Below are positions 63,958-64,000 of a DNA stretch of 64,000 nucleotides, one piece after another. Position 1 is the first letter of the stretch, and each line of letters starts with the position of its first letter. The DNA lies in assembly GCF_021130785.1 (NCBI RefSeq), contig NC_060208.1, positions 52,305,501 to 52,369,500 on the forward strand, read 5' to 3'. This DNA is from Homalodisca vitripennis (lineage: Eukaryota > Arthropoda > Insecta > Hemiptera > Cicadellidae). The notes under the pieces are model-generated. The model was not told where the DNA came from and ran no database searches. It saw only the letters and a list, made by a program, of their open reading frames with translations. Both the position numbers and the translations under genes were made by a program.

Positions 63958-64000
<43 letters not shown>
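63958..64000. repeat. (CT)n microsatellite at window end
   Basis: A CT tract running to the end of the window, interrupted by occasional TT. Confidence 0.95.

Overview
The window is AT-rich animal DNA that looks like an arthropod, most likely an insect. It has many long (TA)n tracts, mariner-type transposons with TA target duplications, a Jockey-like LINE tail, tRNA-derived SINE-like pieces, foldback elements and arthropod-style TATA/initiator sequence blocks. No complete host protein gene can be read. The only clearly recognisable proteins are broken transposon proteins. The insect assignment is inferred from element types; the species cannot be named.

Layout. 1-27 kb: AT-rich non-coding DNA containing a dead mariner (11088-12383), a 2.8 kb foldback element with about 430 bp inverted arms (18157-21004), SINE-like pieces (5.1, 15.6, 23.1 and 25.5 kb) and a diverged copy of a promoter-like module (21.75-21.96 kb). 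27.2-45 kb: first copy of a large duplicated unit. 45.4-64 kb: second copy, which runs off the window. The two copies are diverged but collinear over many anchor blocks. One internal segment (about 38.1-41.4 kb versus 58.3-61.5 kb) is inverted between them.

Differences between the copies show later events. Copy 1 has an 8-unit 107 bp array and a 17-unit 41 bp array where copy 2 has one unit of each, and it carries an extra internal duplication of about 1 kb. Copy 2 has gained a Tc1/mariner-superfamily transposon (51829-53181, with an empty TA site visible in copy 1), a 5'-truncated LINE (about 54.74-55.7 kb) and a block of about 2.7 kb at 48.5-51.25 kb.

The most interesting content is what stays conserved inside the diverged duplication. 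A 126 bp block is identical in both copies (36644-36769 and 56148-56273). TATA-containing modules recur in three families: P1 (five copies), P2 (three) and P3 (three). P1 at 58.46 kb shows a TATA box, an initiator 31 bases downstream, a short ATG reading frame and a GTAAGT splice donor. Together these suggest, but do not prove, a fast-evolving family of small multi-exon genes or non-coding transcripts. A second theme is inverted-repeat elements whose arms carry hammerhead-ribozyme-like hairpins (32.6-33.2, 47.9-48.2 and 49.8-50.2 kb, plus solitary ones), which suggests Penelope-like ancestry.
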